Assembly (NCBI GenBank): GCA_001898835.1
Contig: MKVM01000001.1
Span: 689,615 to 753,614, forward strand
Direction of reading: 5' to 3'
Length of the DNA stretch: 64,000 bases
Source of the DNA: Micrococcales bacterium 72-143
GTDB taxonomy: Bacteria; Actinomycetota; Actinomycetes; Actinomycetales; Microbacteriaceae
Below the pieces are notes generated by a model. It was not told where the DNA came from. It was given only the letters and a program-made list of their open reading frames with translations, and ran no database searches. How positions within the stretch are numbered: position 1 is the first letter of the stretch; each line of letters opens with the position of its first letter. Shown piece by piece: positions 9,409 through 17,896 of the stretch. Position numbers and translations under genes: made by a program.

Positions 9409-10664
9409 CCGCCGGGATCCCCGAGGAGAACACGCTCGGCGTCGTCGTCGGCAACGCGGCACGCGCCGTCTCCAAGACAGCGAAACGCCTCGGACGCGCG
9501 GGCGCCCGCCCCAGCCTCGGCTCCTCCTTCCTCGCGCTCGGCGCCGACATCCTCGTCGTGCTGCGGGCGGTCTACGGCCTCAGCTGGTTCGTGGTGCTGT
9601 GGGATCGCTACCCGGCGCCGGGCGCGGCCGCATCCGCGTGGGCCGTGCTCATCCTCGTGATCGCGGGATGCGTGATCGCCTCGCGCGTCGGCGGCGACCG
9701 GATGCCCGGCTGGATGTTCGCCCTCGTGCTCGCCGGGCTCGCCGGCACGGTCGTGCTCGACCTCGTGGCCGTGTGGGAGCTGCACGACCTGGGTCGCACC
9801 CTCACGGCCGCCACCGCCGCCGGCATGGCCCTCCTGCTCGTGGTGACCCAGCGCGGCGCCGCCGAGCTGCTCGCCGCGGCGGGCGTGCTGGGCCTCGTGC
9901 TCGCGGTCGCGATCTTCGTGAACACCCCTCCGGGCACCCCCTTCGATGCCGACCACCTCGCGCCGCTGCTCGCGACCGTCGCGTTCGCCGTACTGCCCGC
10001 GGTGATCGGCGTGACCGTCGTGCACGGCTACCGGCGCATGGTGCAGCTCGAGCTCGACCGCGTGCTCGTGCAGAGCAACGTCTCGGCGCCGCGCTACGCG
10101 GTCGGCATGCTCGCCTCGGAGGAACTCGCCCGCCTCGACCTCGCCGCCGAGCGGCTCCTCGACTCCATCGCGACCAAGAAGACGGCGCTGCCGCTCACCC
10201 CCAAGACGGCGTCGCTCGCCGCATCCCTCGCCACCGAGCTGCGCCTGCACCTCATCGAGGGGCGGCGCGAGACCTGGCTGTACCACGCCGTGAGCGAGTC
10301 GGAGCTGCTCGGCCGTTCCGTGAGCCTCGTCGACAAGTCGGCTCTCGCCGGGCTGCTCGACGCGGGGCAGCGCGACGGCCTGCTGTCGGCCGCCTGGATG
10401 CTCGTGAGCGACACCCGCAAGAAGGCGGCGCCGCACCGCAGCATCACCGTCCAGCTCGGGCCGCTCGCCCCGACGGCGACGCCGCGCGACGACCACAAGA
10501 TCATCGTGCCGATCACGGTCACGAGCACCGGCATCCGCCGGAATCGTGTCGATCCCTCGATCTGGGCGGCCTTCGGGCGAGTCGGGCGCTACTCTGACTC
10601 CACCGAGGATGGAAGCCTCCGCGTCGACATCGAGGCGGCGGTCGACAACCCCGCCGACGTCTGA
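9405..10664 (+). CDS. Kinase-like membrane protein without catalytic motifs
   Basis: No family is recognised. The 419-residue protein has a short cytosolic N-terminus (with AVSKTAKRLGRAG), about seven hydrophobic segments between residues 45 and 215, then a cytosolic C-terminal half. That half begins with a helical stretch (EELARLDLAAERLLDSI) placed where a kinase dimerisation domain would be, and ends in a mixed region where an ATPase domain would sit. It has no H-box histidine, N-box or glycine-rich G boxes. It overlaps the kinase gene by 4 nt and precedes the response regulator by 30 nt, so all three should act together. An inactive kinase partner or membrane co-sensor is the best guess from position and architecture. 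Confidence 0.6.
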   Translation: MTAGIPEENTLGVVVGNAARAVSKTAKRLGRAGARPSLGSSFLALGADILVVLRAVYGLSWFVVLWDRYPAPGAAASAWAVLILVIAGCVIASRVGGDRMPGWMFALVLAGLAGTVVLDLVAVWELHDLGRTLTAATAAGMALLLVVTQRGAAELLAAAGVLGLVLAVAIFVNTPPGTPFDADHLAPLLATVAFAVLPAVIGVTVVHGYRRMVQLELDRVLVQSNVSAPRYAVGMLASEELARLDLAAERLLDSIATKKTALPLTPKTASLAASLATELRLHLIEGRRETWLYHAVSESELLGRSVSLVDKSALAGLLDAGQRDGLLSAAWMLVSDTRKKAAPHRSITVQLGPLAPTATPRDDHKIIVPITVTSTGIRRNRVDPSIWAAFGRVGRYSDSTEDGSLRVDIEAAVDNPADV

Positions 10665-10694
10665 TCCCCCCGAGCCCTCCGAAGGAGAACCGCC

Positions 10695-11357
10695 ATGGCC
10701 GCCCCGATCCGACTCGCCGTCGTCGACGACCACCGCATGATCCTGAGCGGACTCGCGAACTGGATCCGGGGGGCCTCCGACGAGATCGACGTCGTCGCCG
10801 AGCTCACCACCTGGCCCGAGCTGCTCACGCATCCGGCGTTCCCCGTCGACGTCGTGCTGCTCGACCTCGACCTCAAGGACAACATCCCGGTCGCCGTGAA
10901 GATCTCCGCCCTCAAGTCGACAGGCGTGCGGGTGGTGCTCATGAGCACCTACTCGGAGCCCAACGTCGTGCGCGAGGCGCTCGCCGCGGGTGCGCTCGGC
11001 TACCTCGTGAAGAGCGAGGACGCCGCGATGATCGTCGAGGCGATCCGCGCGGCCGCGCAGGGCGAGAGCTTCATATCGGCCGAGCTCGACCTCGCGATCA
11101 ACGCGACCGACATCGGCGGCGCGCCGAAGCTGTCGGCGCAGGAGCGCCGCGTGATGGCGCTCTACGGCGGCGGCGAGCCCGTCAAGTCGGTGGCCTTCCA
11201 GCTGGGGATCTCCGAGGAGACCGCCAAGAGCTACCTCAAGCGGATCCGCGAGAAGTACCGCGTCGCGGGCATCGACGTCGGCACCAAGGTCGCCCTGCGT
11301 CGCCGGGCGATCCAGGACGGCATCCTCATCCAGGACTCCCCTGCCGGAAGCTTCTAG
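10695..11357 (+). CDS. Response regulator, NarL/FixJ family
   Basis: DNA-binding response regulator of 220 residues. The receiver domain (about 5-125) has the acidic pair DD at 11-12, phospho-accepting Asp57 in VVLLDLDL, a Ser/Thr switch in LMSTYS and Lys in GYLVKSED. The C-terminal LuxR-type helix-turn-helix (about 145-205) carries LSAQERRVMALYGGGEPVKSVA and EETAKSYLKRIREKY. AAGGAGA at 10681-10687 is a good ribosome site. Its stop codon overlaps the stop of the convergent MFS gene. Targets are unknown; the operon itself is a likely one. Confidence 0.9.
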   Translation: MAAPIRLAVVDDHRMILSGLANWIRGASDEIDVVAELTTWPELLTHPAFPVDVVLLDLDLKDNIPVAVKISALKSTGVRVVLMSTYSEPNVVREALAAGALGYLVKSEDAAMIVEAIRAAAQGESFISAELDLAINATDIGGAPKLSAQERRVMALYGGGEPVKSVAFQLGISEETAKSYLKRIREKYRVAGIDVGTKVALRRRAIQDGILIQDSPAGSF

Positions 11358-12589
11358 ACGGTCGCGGCCGCCCGGCGCTCGCCCGCCGCGGACACGGCGG
11401 CCCCGCCGAGCGCGAGCAGGATGCCGGGCACGCACATCGCCAACCCCACCCAGGTGGGGGCGAGGTAGCCCCAGCCTGCCGCGATGACCGCACCGCCGAG
11501 GAACGCCCCGAGCGCGTTGCCGATGTTGAGCGCCGAGTGGTTGACCGCGGCCGCGAGGGTCTGGCTGTCGCCCGCGACGTCCATGAGGCGCGTCTGGATG
11601 GCCGGTGACAGCGCCGCCGCGGCACCCCCGACACCGAACAGGAACACGAAGAGTCCGACCGGCCACGGCGCGGTGAGGGCCAACCCGGTGAGCACGACCG
11701 CGAACACGGCGAAGCAGACGAACAGCGCCCGCAGGACGCCGCGGTCCGCCGCCCAGCCGCCGACCATGTTACCGACCGTCATCCCGAGCCCGAGCGTCAC
11801 GAGCGCCCATGGCACCGTCGACTCCGGGAGCCCCGTCACCTCGGTCGTGAGGGGGGCCACGTAGCTGTAGACCGCGAAGAAGCCGGTGAAGCCGACCGAG
11901 CCGGTGAGCAGCGCGAACCATACCGCCGGACGACGGAAGGCGCCGAGCTCGCGACGCGGGGTCGCATCCGGGTCGCCCGCCTGCCAGGGCACCGTGAGCG
12001 CGATCGCGACCACCGCGACGGCGAAGATCGCGGCGACCGCGAGGTAGGCGATGCGCCACCCCGACTGCTGCCCGAGGAAGGTGATGAGCGGCACCCCGAC
12101 GACGTTCGCGACGGTGAGACCGGAGAGCACGAGGGCGACCCCGCGGCCGCGCTTGCCGGGTCCCATGAGCGAAGCGGCCACGAGCGCCGCGATGCCGAAG
12201 TAGGCGCCGTGCGGCAGCGCGGCCAGGAAGCGGAACAGCACGACGAGCCCGAAGCTCGGGGCGAGAGCGGATGCGGCGGTACCGACCGTGAACGCGACCG
12301 CGAGCCCCAGCAGGATCCGCCGACGCGGCATCCGCGCCGCGAAGACGGCGATCGTCGGGGCACCCACGACGACGCCGAGCGCATACGCGGCGATCATCAC
12401 CCCGGCCTGCGCGATCGCGTCGTCGGGGGCCTGGGCCCACGTGGTGGGGAGCAGATCGCGGGCGATCTGCGGCAGCAGCCCCATCGCGACGAACTCGGTC
12501 GCGCCGATGCCGAAGCCGCCGAGGGCGAGCGACAGCAGCGCGAGACGCACGCGCGCCGGGGAGAGGGCGGGGGCGGATGCGGCGGTCAC
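11354..12589 (-). CDS. MFS transporter, DHA1 (AraJ/Cmx-like)
   Basis: Twelve-helix exporter of 411 residues. The start GFGIGATEFVAMGLLPQIA is the signature of the DHA1 group that contains AraJ, sugar-efflux and chloramphenicol exporters. Loop 2-3 reads FAARMPRRR. Starts with GTG at 12589, overlapping the stop of the upstream mannosyltransferase-like gene (GTGA), so the two form one minus-strand operon. The 3' end overlaps the end of the response regulator gene by 4 nt, an unusually tight convergent junction. Substrate unknown. Confidence 0.85.
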   Translation of the reverse strand: MTAASAPALSPARVRLALLSLALGGFGIGATEFVAMGLLPQIARDLLPTTWAQAPDDAIAQAGVMIAAYALGVVVGAPTIAVFAARMPRRRILLGLAVAFTVGTAASALAPSFGLVVLFRFLAALPHGAYFGIAALVAASLMGPGKRGRGVALVLSGLTVANVVGVPLITFLGQQSGWRIAYLAVAAIFAVAVVAIALTVPWQAGDPDATPRRELGAFRRPAVWFALLTGSVGFTGFFAVYSYVAPLTTEVTGLPESTVPWALVTLGLGMTVGNMVGGWAADRGVLRALFVCFAVFAVVLTGLALTAPWPVGLFVFLFGVGGAAAALSPAIQTRLMDVAGDSQTLAAAVNHSALNIGNALGAFLGGAVIAAGWGYLAPTWVGLAMCVPGILLALGGAAVSAAGERRAAATV

Positions 12590-13845
12590 GCGGGCTCGGG
12601 CTCCGTTCGGATCTCGTCGACGAGGGCGGCGATCGCCCAGGCGAACAGCAGCACGTACAGGACGTTGCGCGCGGAGAGCGCGACGAGGACAACCGTGTCG
12701 AGCCCGAGAAGCTTCCCGTACCAGTACGGGTAGACCACCTGGGTGAGCGCGCCGATCAGCAGGGTGAGCACGGCGGGCACCCGGAACGATGGCCCGCCCT
12801 CGAGCCGCGCCGTCACGAGTCCGAACAGGATGGGCACCGCCAGCCAGACCGCGAACTGCGGCGAGCCGACCTTGTTGAAGGTGATGAGGGCGATCGTGAA
12901 CGCGAGCACGAGCAGGGGCAGCATCCGCGCCGCGGGCGGCCCGCGACGCGCCCCGACCACGCCGAGGACGACGATCGCGAGCACCGCCGCGGCGAGCAGA
13001 GGCGTGGAGAGCGCCGCCGCGAGCTGCGTGCCGGGGCCGCGCAGCTGGTAGGTGAGGATGTCGTGGTCGTAGTAGATCGAGGTGCCGGCGTGCGCCCAGG
13101 CGGCCCACATGGCCGGCAGCGCGAGCGGCGACTCGATCTGCAGGCCGCGACCCGTCTGCTCGGTGATGAAGCTGAACAGGCTCGCCCCGCCGCCGAGCGC
13201 GAGTCCGACACCCAGCACCACCGCCGTCGTGGCGGCGGCCGCCGCGAGCACGACGAGCCGCGAGCGCAACGCGATGACGGCCGCGGCGACGAGCGCGGCC
13301 GGCCACACCTTCATCCAGGCCGCGATCGTGAACAGCGCGCTCCCCAGCGCGGGACGCCCGACGATGACGAGCACCCCGACCACCGCGACGGCCGTCGCGA
13401 AGGTGTCGATCCGGCCGAGCGCGATCGGGCCCACGGCGACGAGGAAGGCGATCCACCACCAGGCGGCGGGCGTCGTGGCGCGGTCGGGGCGGCCGCGGTG
13501 CAGCAGCACCGCGAAAGCGACGGCGTCGACCGCCATCGCGAGCGTGAGCCACGTGCTCGCGTAGAACGTCCACCCGAACATCGCCGAGAGCGCCATCGGC
13601 ACGATCGCGAGCAGCGGATACACCCAGGCCGTGTCGAGGCCCACCCAGAGCCCGTCGTCGACGCCGCGATGCATCCAGAACTCGTAGACGATCGTCACGT
13701 CGCCCATCGGGAGGCTCGGATGCGTGAGGCAGAGGAGGCCGAGCGCGAGGTGCACGAGCACGAAGGCGCCCCAGAGGGTGACCGGATGCGTGACCACGGC
13801 TCGCGCCCGGTCGCGGACGCCGGAGCCCAGCGCCGCATCCGTCAT
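12586..13845 (-). CDS. GT87/DUF2029-like membrane glycosyltransferase
   Basis: Polytopic protein of 419 residues with about eleven membrane helices, resembling polyprenyl-phosphate-mannose-dependent mannosyltransferases (GT-C fold) of actinobacterial envelope synthesis. Visible support: an early acidic residue after helix 1 (LPMGDVTIVYEFWMHRG), the segment AAWMKVWPAALVAAA and the late segment TFNKVGSPQFAVWL, all usual in DUF2029 proteins. The catalytic assignment is inferred from the family. ATG 13845 follows a short tandem repeat region. It is cotranscribed with the MFS gene; the functional link is unclear. Confidence 0.6.
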   Translation of the reverse strand: MTDAALGSGVRDRARAVVTHPVTLWGAFVLVHLALGLLCLTHPSLPMGDVTIVYEFWMHRGVDDGLWVGLDTAWVYPLLAIVPMALSAMFGWTFYASTWLTLAMAVDAVAFAVLLHRGRPDRATTPAAWWWIAFLVAVGPIALGRIDTFATAVAVVGVLVIVGRPALGSALFTIAAWMKVWPAALVAAAVIALRSRLVVLAAAAATTAVVLGVGLALGGGASLFSFITEQTGRGLQIESPLALPAMWAAWAHAGTSIYYDHDILTYQLRGPGTQLAAALSTPLLAAAVLAIVVLGVVGARRGPPAARMLPLLVLAFTIALITFNKVGSPQFAVWLAVPILFGLVTARLEGGPSFRVPAVLTLLIGALTQVVYPYWYGKLLGLDTVVLVALSARNVLYVLLFAWAIAALVDEIRTEPEPA

Positions 13846-13868
13846 GCCTGCAAGCGTAATCGCGGTGC

Positions 13869-13890
13869 GTGACGTGACGTGACGTGACGT
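13869..13890. repeat. (GTGAC)4 tandem pentamer repeat
   Basis: Four and a half perfect copies of GTGAC lie in the short region between the divergent mannosyltransferase-like gene (start 13845) and the amino-acid binding protein gene (start 13961). Each junction creates ACGT. Copy number could vary by slippage and change promoter spacing or protein binding. No coding frame is affected. Confidence 0.8.
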
Positions 13891-13960
13891 CCGGCGGGCG
13901 GGGTCGCGACGCGGGATGATGGACACGTCCCCTTCACGACCACAGCCCTGGAGGTCCCCC

Positions 13961-14800
13961 GTGTCCCGATTCCGTCCCCTGCTCGTCGCCGCCGGCGCGG
14001 CGGCCGTCGCCCTGAGCCTCGCCGCCTGCGCGAGCACGCCCGGTACCTCCCCGTCGGGCGCCGCCGACGAGGGCTACGTCACGCCCGGCAAGCTCACCAT
14101 CGCCACCGGCGAGACGGCCTACTACCCCTACGTGATCGACGACAAGCCGGAATCAGGCGAGGGCTTCGAGGCCGCCGTCGCCTACGCGGTCGCCGAGCAG
14201 CTCGGCTTCGACCACGACGACGTCGAGTGGGTGCGCACGAGCTTCGAGTCGGCGATCGCGCCGGGCCCGAAGAGCTTCGACTTCAACATCCAGCAGTACA
14301 CGATCACCGACGACCGCAAGAAGGCAGTCGACTTCTCCTCGCCCTACTACCAGGCCAGCCAGGCCGTCGTGGCGATCAAGGGCGGCAAGGCCGATGGCGT
14401 CGACTCGATCGCCGGGCTCAAGGACCTGCTCCTCGGCGCCATGGCCGGCTCGACGAGCGCCACCACGATCGATGAGGCGATCGCGCCGAACGTCGCACCC
14501 CAGCTCTACAACTCGAACGAGGATGCCGTCGCCGCCCTCAAGGCGGGCCAGTTCGACGCGATCGTCCTCGACCTGCCCACCGCGTACTACGTGGCGACGG
14601 CCGAGATCGACAACTCGTTCATCGTCGGGGAGCTGCCCGCCGCGGGCGTGCCCGACCAGTGGGGCCTGCTGCTCGCGAAGGACTCGCCGTTGACCGCCAA
14701 GGTGACGGCCGCGGTCGACGCCATCCGCGAGAACGGCACGCTCGCCGAGATCACCGACAAGTGGCTCGGCTCCGGTCAGGGTGTGCCGCTCCTGAAGTGA
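13961..14800 (+). CDS. Amino-acid ABC transporter substrate-binding lipoprotein
   Basis: Extracellular solute-binding protein family 3, 279 residues. The signal peptide ends in the lipobox LAAC with Cys23, so it is anchored outside the membrane. The mature part has the polar amino-acid binding fold (TPGKLTIATGETAYYPYV, then DFNIQQYTITDDRKKAVDFS and LDLPTAYYV). GTG 13961 is chosen because GGAGGT at 13950-13955 precedes it and the signal peptide begins immediately; the ATG at 13916 would add 15 residues of no signal character. It forms an operon with the permease and ATPase. The exact amino acid is unknown. Confidence 0.88.
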   Translation: MSRFRPLLVAAGAAAVALSLAACASTPGTSPSGAADEGYVTPGKLTIATGETAYYPYVIDDKPESGEGFEAAVAYAVAEQLGFDHDDVEWVRTSFESAIAPGPKSFDFNIQQYTITDDRKKAVDFSSPYYQASQAVVAIKGGKADGVDSIAGLKDLLLGAMAGSTSATTIDEAIAPNVAPQLYNSNEDAVAALKAGQFDAIVLDLPTAYYVATAEIDNSFIVGELPAAGVPDQWGLLLAKDSPLTAKVTAAVDAIRENGTLAEITDKWLGSGQGVPLLK

Positions 14801-14820
14801 CAACGCGCTAGCGTCGCCAC

Positions 14821-15696
14821 GTGAGCTCTCCCCTTCCGCCCTCGAGCGGCTCGGCTCCTCACGAGCCGAGCCCGCTCGAGGTCGAACGCCGAGGCTACCG
14901 TCGCCGACAGCAGGTCTGGTCGGTGCTCATCGCCGCCGCGTCGACGATCGTCGTGGGTGTCGTCATCTGGGCGACGGTCATCAACACCGAGGGCTGGGCG
15001 AAGGTGCAGGCCTTCTTCCTCGACCCGGCCATCGCCATCCGGTACCTCCCCAAGATCTGGGACGGCTTCCTCCTGAATCTCCAGGTGCTCGGCATCTCGG
15101 TCGTCACCGTCGGCGTGTTCGCGCTGCTCATCGCGACGCTCCGCACCCTGCGTGGGCCGGTGTTCTTCCCGCTGCGGCTCGCCGCCACCGCCTACACGGA
15201 CTTCTTCCGCGGGATGCCGTTCATCATCGTCTTGTACATCGTCGGCTTCGGCATCCCGACCGTCCTGAACACCCGTATCCCGCCGATCGTGCTCGGTGTC
15301 CTCGCGGTCACCCTCACCTACTCGGCGTACGTCGCCGAGGTGATGCGCGCGGGCATCGAGGCGGTGCACCCCTCGCAGCGCCTCGCGGCGCGTGCGCTCG
15401 GCCTCGGCTACGTGCAGACCCTCGGGCGCATCGTCATGCCGCAGGCGATCCGCAAGGTCACGCCGCCGCTCATGAACGACTTCGTCGCGATGCAGAAGGA
15501 TGTCGGCCTCGTGTCGATCCTCGGTGCAGCCGATGCCGTGCGCGCCGCCCAGAACGCCGCGGCCCAGAGCTACAACTTCACGCCGTACATCGTCGCGGGG
15601 GTGCTGTTCATCCTGCTGGCCATCCCCACCATCCGCCTCACCGACTGGTACTCGGCGCGCCTCCGCGACCGCGAGCAGATGGGGTCGATCGTTTGA
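14821..15696 (+). CDS. Amino-acid ABC transporter permease
   Basis: HisM/GlnP-type inner-membrane permease of 291 residues. A long hydrophilic N-terminus is followed by about six helices. The EAA loop reads EAVHPSQRLAARALGLGYVQTLGRIVMPQA, with the conserved Gly that contacts the ATPase, and DFFRGMPFIIVLY is the usual early motif. The start is GTG 14821, 20 nt after the binding-protein stop; TAGCGT at 14809-14814 lies 6 nt before it, so a second internal leaderless promoter is possible. The stop overlaps the ATPase start. Confidence 0.9.
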   Translation: MSSPLPPSSGSAPHEPSPLEVERRGYRRRQQVWSVLIAAASTIVVGVVIWATVINTEGWAKVQAFFLDPAIAIRYLPKIWDGFLLNLQVLGISVVTVGVFALLIATLRTLRGPVFFPLRLAATAYTDFFRGMPFIIVLYIVGFGIPTVLNTRIPPIVLGVLAVTLTYSAYVAEVMRAGIEAVHPSQRLAARALGLGYVQTLGRIVMPQAIRKVTPPLMNDFVAMQKDVGLVSILGAADAVRAAQNAAAQSYNFTPYIVAGVLFILLAIPTIRLTDWYSARLRDREQMGSIV

Positions 15697-16427
15697 GCGT
15701 CGTGCTCACCGCGAACGACATCTGGAAGTCGTTCGGGGAGCGCGAGGTGCTGCGCGGCGTCTCGCTCGAGCTCGCCGCGCACGAGGTCGTCGCGCTCATC
15801 GGCCCGAGCGGATCCGGCAAGTCGACGCTGCTGCGCTGCCTCAACCTGCTCGAGCCGATCGACGACGGCCGCATCCTGCTGGGCGAGGACGACATCTCCG
15901 ACCCCCGGGTGAAGGCCGACCGGGTGCGGGCGCGCTTCGGCATCGTGTTCCAGCACTACAACCTCTTCCCGCACCTCTCGGTGCTCGACAACGTCACCCT
16001 CGCGGCGCGGCTCGTGCACGGCACGCGGCGGCCCGAGGCGGAGGAGCGCGGGATGCGCCTGCTGGGCCGCATCGGGCTCGCCGACAAGGCGCGCGAGCAT
16101 CCGGATCGCCTCTCGGGCGGCCAGCAGCAGCGGGCCGCGATCGCACGTGCCATCGCGACCGACCCCGAGGTGCTGCTGCTCGACGAGATCACCTCGGCGC
16201 TCGACCCCGAGCTCGTGGGCGAGGTGCTCGACCTGGTGCGCGAGCTCGCCGCGGACGGCGCGACGATCCTCATGGCGACGCACGAGATGGCGTTCGCGCG
16301 GGATGTCGCCCACCGCGTGCTGTTCCTCGACGGTGGGGTCGTGGTCGAGGAGGGCCCGGCGCACGAGCTCTTCGCGGCGCCGCGCGAGCCGCGCACGCGC
16401 GAGTTCCTCGCCCGCCTGATGCCCTGA
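15693..16427 (+). CDS. Amino-acid ABC transporter ATP-binding protein
   Basis: ATPase of 244 residues that powers the polar amino-acid importer. Walker A is GPSGSGKST, the Q-loop is VFQHYNLFPHLS, the signature is LSGGQQQR, Walker B is LLLDEITSALD and the switch His lies in MATHEM. It starts with TTG at 15693, overlapping the permease stop (TTGA), so translation is coupled. The third gene of a complete binding protein-permease-ATPase operon; only one permease is present, so the membrane part is a homodimer. Confidence 0.9.
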   Translation: MSVVLTANDIWKSFGEREVLRGVSLELAAHEVVALIGPSGSGKSTLLRCLNLLEPIDDGRILLGEDDISDPRVKADRVRARFGIVFQHYNLFPHLSVLDNVTLAARLVHGTRRPEAEERGMRLLGRIGLADKAREHPDRLSGGQQQRAAIARAIATDPEVLLLDEITSALDPELVGEVLDLVRELAADGATILMATHEMAFARDVAHRVLFLDGGVVVEEGPAHELFAAPREPRTREFLARLMP

Positions 16428-16434
16428 CGGCCCC

Positions 16435-17250
16435 TCAGCCGCGGAGCAGCTCCCGGATGACGTTCGGAAGCTCGGCGCAGAGGTCGAGCACCGTGAAGGG
16501 CCCGCCGCGGCTCGCCCGCTCGGCGGCGAGGCCGTGCAGGACGGCGGCCGTCGCGGCGAGCGGGGCGGCGGCGCCCGGATCGGCGTCGAGCTCGAGCGCG
16601 TGCGTCGCGAGCAGGGCCCCCAGCACGCCGCCGAGCGCGTCGCCGGCCCCCGCCGTCGCCGTCCACGCGGGCGCGCCGCTCACGTCGAGCAGACCCCCGT
16701 CGGGGTCGGCCACATAGCTCGTGTGCCCCTTCAGCAGCACGACGGATGCGAGGCGCGACGCCGCCTCGAGGGCCGCGCCCGGCGCATCCGCGGTCACCTC
16801 CGCGCGCTCGCGCCCCAGCAGTCGCGCGAGCTCCCCCGCGTGCGGGACCAGCACCCGCGCGCCCACCGCGCGGTCGGCGAAGGCGAGCGCCCCCGCGTCG
16901 ATCACCGTCGGCACCCCGTCGGCGAGCGCGCGATCGCGCACCGCAGCCGAGTAGTCGTCGAGCGCGTCGGGGTCCTGGCCGGAGCCGACGACCCACGCCT
17001 GCACGCGCCCCTCCGCGGTGACCGCCTCCGGCCGCCGCTGCAGCACGAGGCGGGTGGGGCGCCCCGCGCCGAGGTAGCGCACCATGCCGACGCCCGTCCG
17101 CAGGGCCGCCTCGACGCCGAGCACGGCCGCGCCGGGGTACCGGGCCGAGCCCGTCGCGAAGCCCACGACGCCGCGCGAGTACTTGTCGTCGTCGGGGCCG
17201 GGGACGGCGATCCAGTCGCGCGCCTCGGCCGCACCGAAGGTCGTGGCCAT
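16435..17250 (-). CDS. nnrD: ADP-dependent NAD(P)H-hydrate dehydratase
   Basis: Metabolite-repair enzyme of 271 residues that dehydrates damaged (S)-NADHX and NADPHX using ADP. The ribokinase-like fold shows KYSRGVVGFATGSARYPGAAVL near the start, VGSGQD, LVPHAGELARLLG, VLLKGHTSYVADP and the catalytic motif TAGAGDALGG. The epimerase domain (NnrE) fused in many bacteria is absent, so it is a stand-alone dehydratase. ATG 17250 fits a leaderless start after TATCGT. It is divergent from the HAD gene with only 22 bp between the start codons and ends 7 nt from the ABC ATPase gene. Confidence 0.88.
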   Translation of the reverse strand: MATTFGAAEARDWIAVPGPDDDKYSRGVVGFATGSARYPGAAVLGVEAALRTGVGMVRYLGAGRPTRLVLQRRPEAVTAEGRVQAWVVGSGQDPDALDDYSAAVRDRALADGVPTVIDAGALAFADRAVGARVLVPHAGELARLLGRERAEVTADAPGAALEAASRLASVVLLKGHTSYVADPDGGLLDVSGAPAWTATAGAGDALGGVLGALLATHALELDADPGAAAPLAATAAVLHGLAAERASRGGPFTVLDLCAELPNVIRELLRG

Positions 17251-17272
17251 GCCGCCACGATAGTTTGAGAGC
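17251..17272. promoter_or_regulatory. 22-bp divergent leaderless promoter pair
   Basis: Only 22 bp separate the ATG of nnrD (minus) and the GTG of the HAD gene (plus). On the plus strand TAGTTT (17261-17266) ends 6 nt before the GTG; on the minus strand TATCGT (17262-17257) ends 6 nt before the ATG. The two -10 elements overlap, so each -35 would lie in the other gene and the promoters should exclude each other. Confidence 0.5.
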
Positions 17273-17896
17273 GTGAGCATCAGCATCCCCGGTCGCGTCG
17301 TCGTCTTCGACTACGGGGAGGTGATCTCCATGGCGCAGAGCGAGCACGACCGTCTCGCGATCCTCGGCACGGCGCTGCAGGAGGCCGACACCTTCTGGCC
17401 CGTGTACTGGCGCCACCGGGACGACCTCGACAAGGGCGTCATCCGTGTCGTCGAGTACTGGGAGCGGGTGGCCGCCGACCTCGGCGTCACCTGGGACCTG
17501 CCCACGATCCAGCGGCTGTGGGCGATCGACTTCCGCAGCTGGATCAGCGTCGAGCCCGGCACGGTGCGCATCATCGAGGAGCTGCACGCGGGCGGCACCC
17601 GCACCGCGCTGCTCTCCAACGCGGGTTTCGACTTCGGCGACGCGTTCCGCAACGCCCCCTTCGCGACGGTCTTCGAGCGCGTCTTCGTGAGCGCCGAGCT
17701 CGGGCTGCTGAAGCCCGACCCCGAGATCTACCGGCACGTCGCCGAGGAGCTGGGAATCGAGCTCGACGCGATGGTGTTCATCGACAACAAGGCCGTCAAC
17801 GTCGATGGCGCCACGGCCCTCGGCGTCACCGGACACGTCTTCACCGACGTGCACGGCCTCCGCGGGTTCCTCGAGAAGCTCGCCCAGGAGTCCTGA
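17273..17896 (+). CDS. HAD-superfamily hydrolase, subfamily IA
   Basis: Cytosolic hydrolase of 207 residues, probably a sugar-phosphate or nucleotide phosphatase. Motif I is VVFDYGEVI with nucleophile Asp12; the residue two places on is Gly rather than Asp, as in the YihX-like FDxGxVI group. Motif II is ALLSNAG, motif III is the Lys in LLKPDPEIY, and motif IV is MVFIDNKAVNVDGA. The GTG start at 17273 follows the compact divergent promoter. The downstream OYE gene starts at the very next base after the stop, so the two are cotranscribed. Confidence 0.82.
   Translation: MSISIPGRVVVFDYGEVISMAQSEHDRLAILGTALQEADTFWPVYWRHRDDLDKGVIRVVEYWERVAADLGVTWDLPTIQRLWAIDFRSWISVEPGTVRIIEELHAGGTRTALLSNAGFDFGDAFRNAPFATVFERVFVSAELGLLKPDPEIYRHVAEELGIELDAMVFIDNKAVNVDGATALGVTGHVFTDVHGLRGFLEKLAQES

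Noticed and set aside
13869-13890. CRISPR-like repeat
   Set aside because: Units are 5 bp without spacers; this is a microsatellite. No CRISPR array or cas gene was seen in the window.
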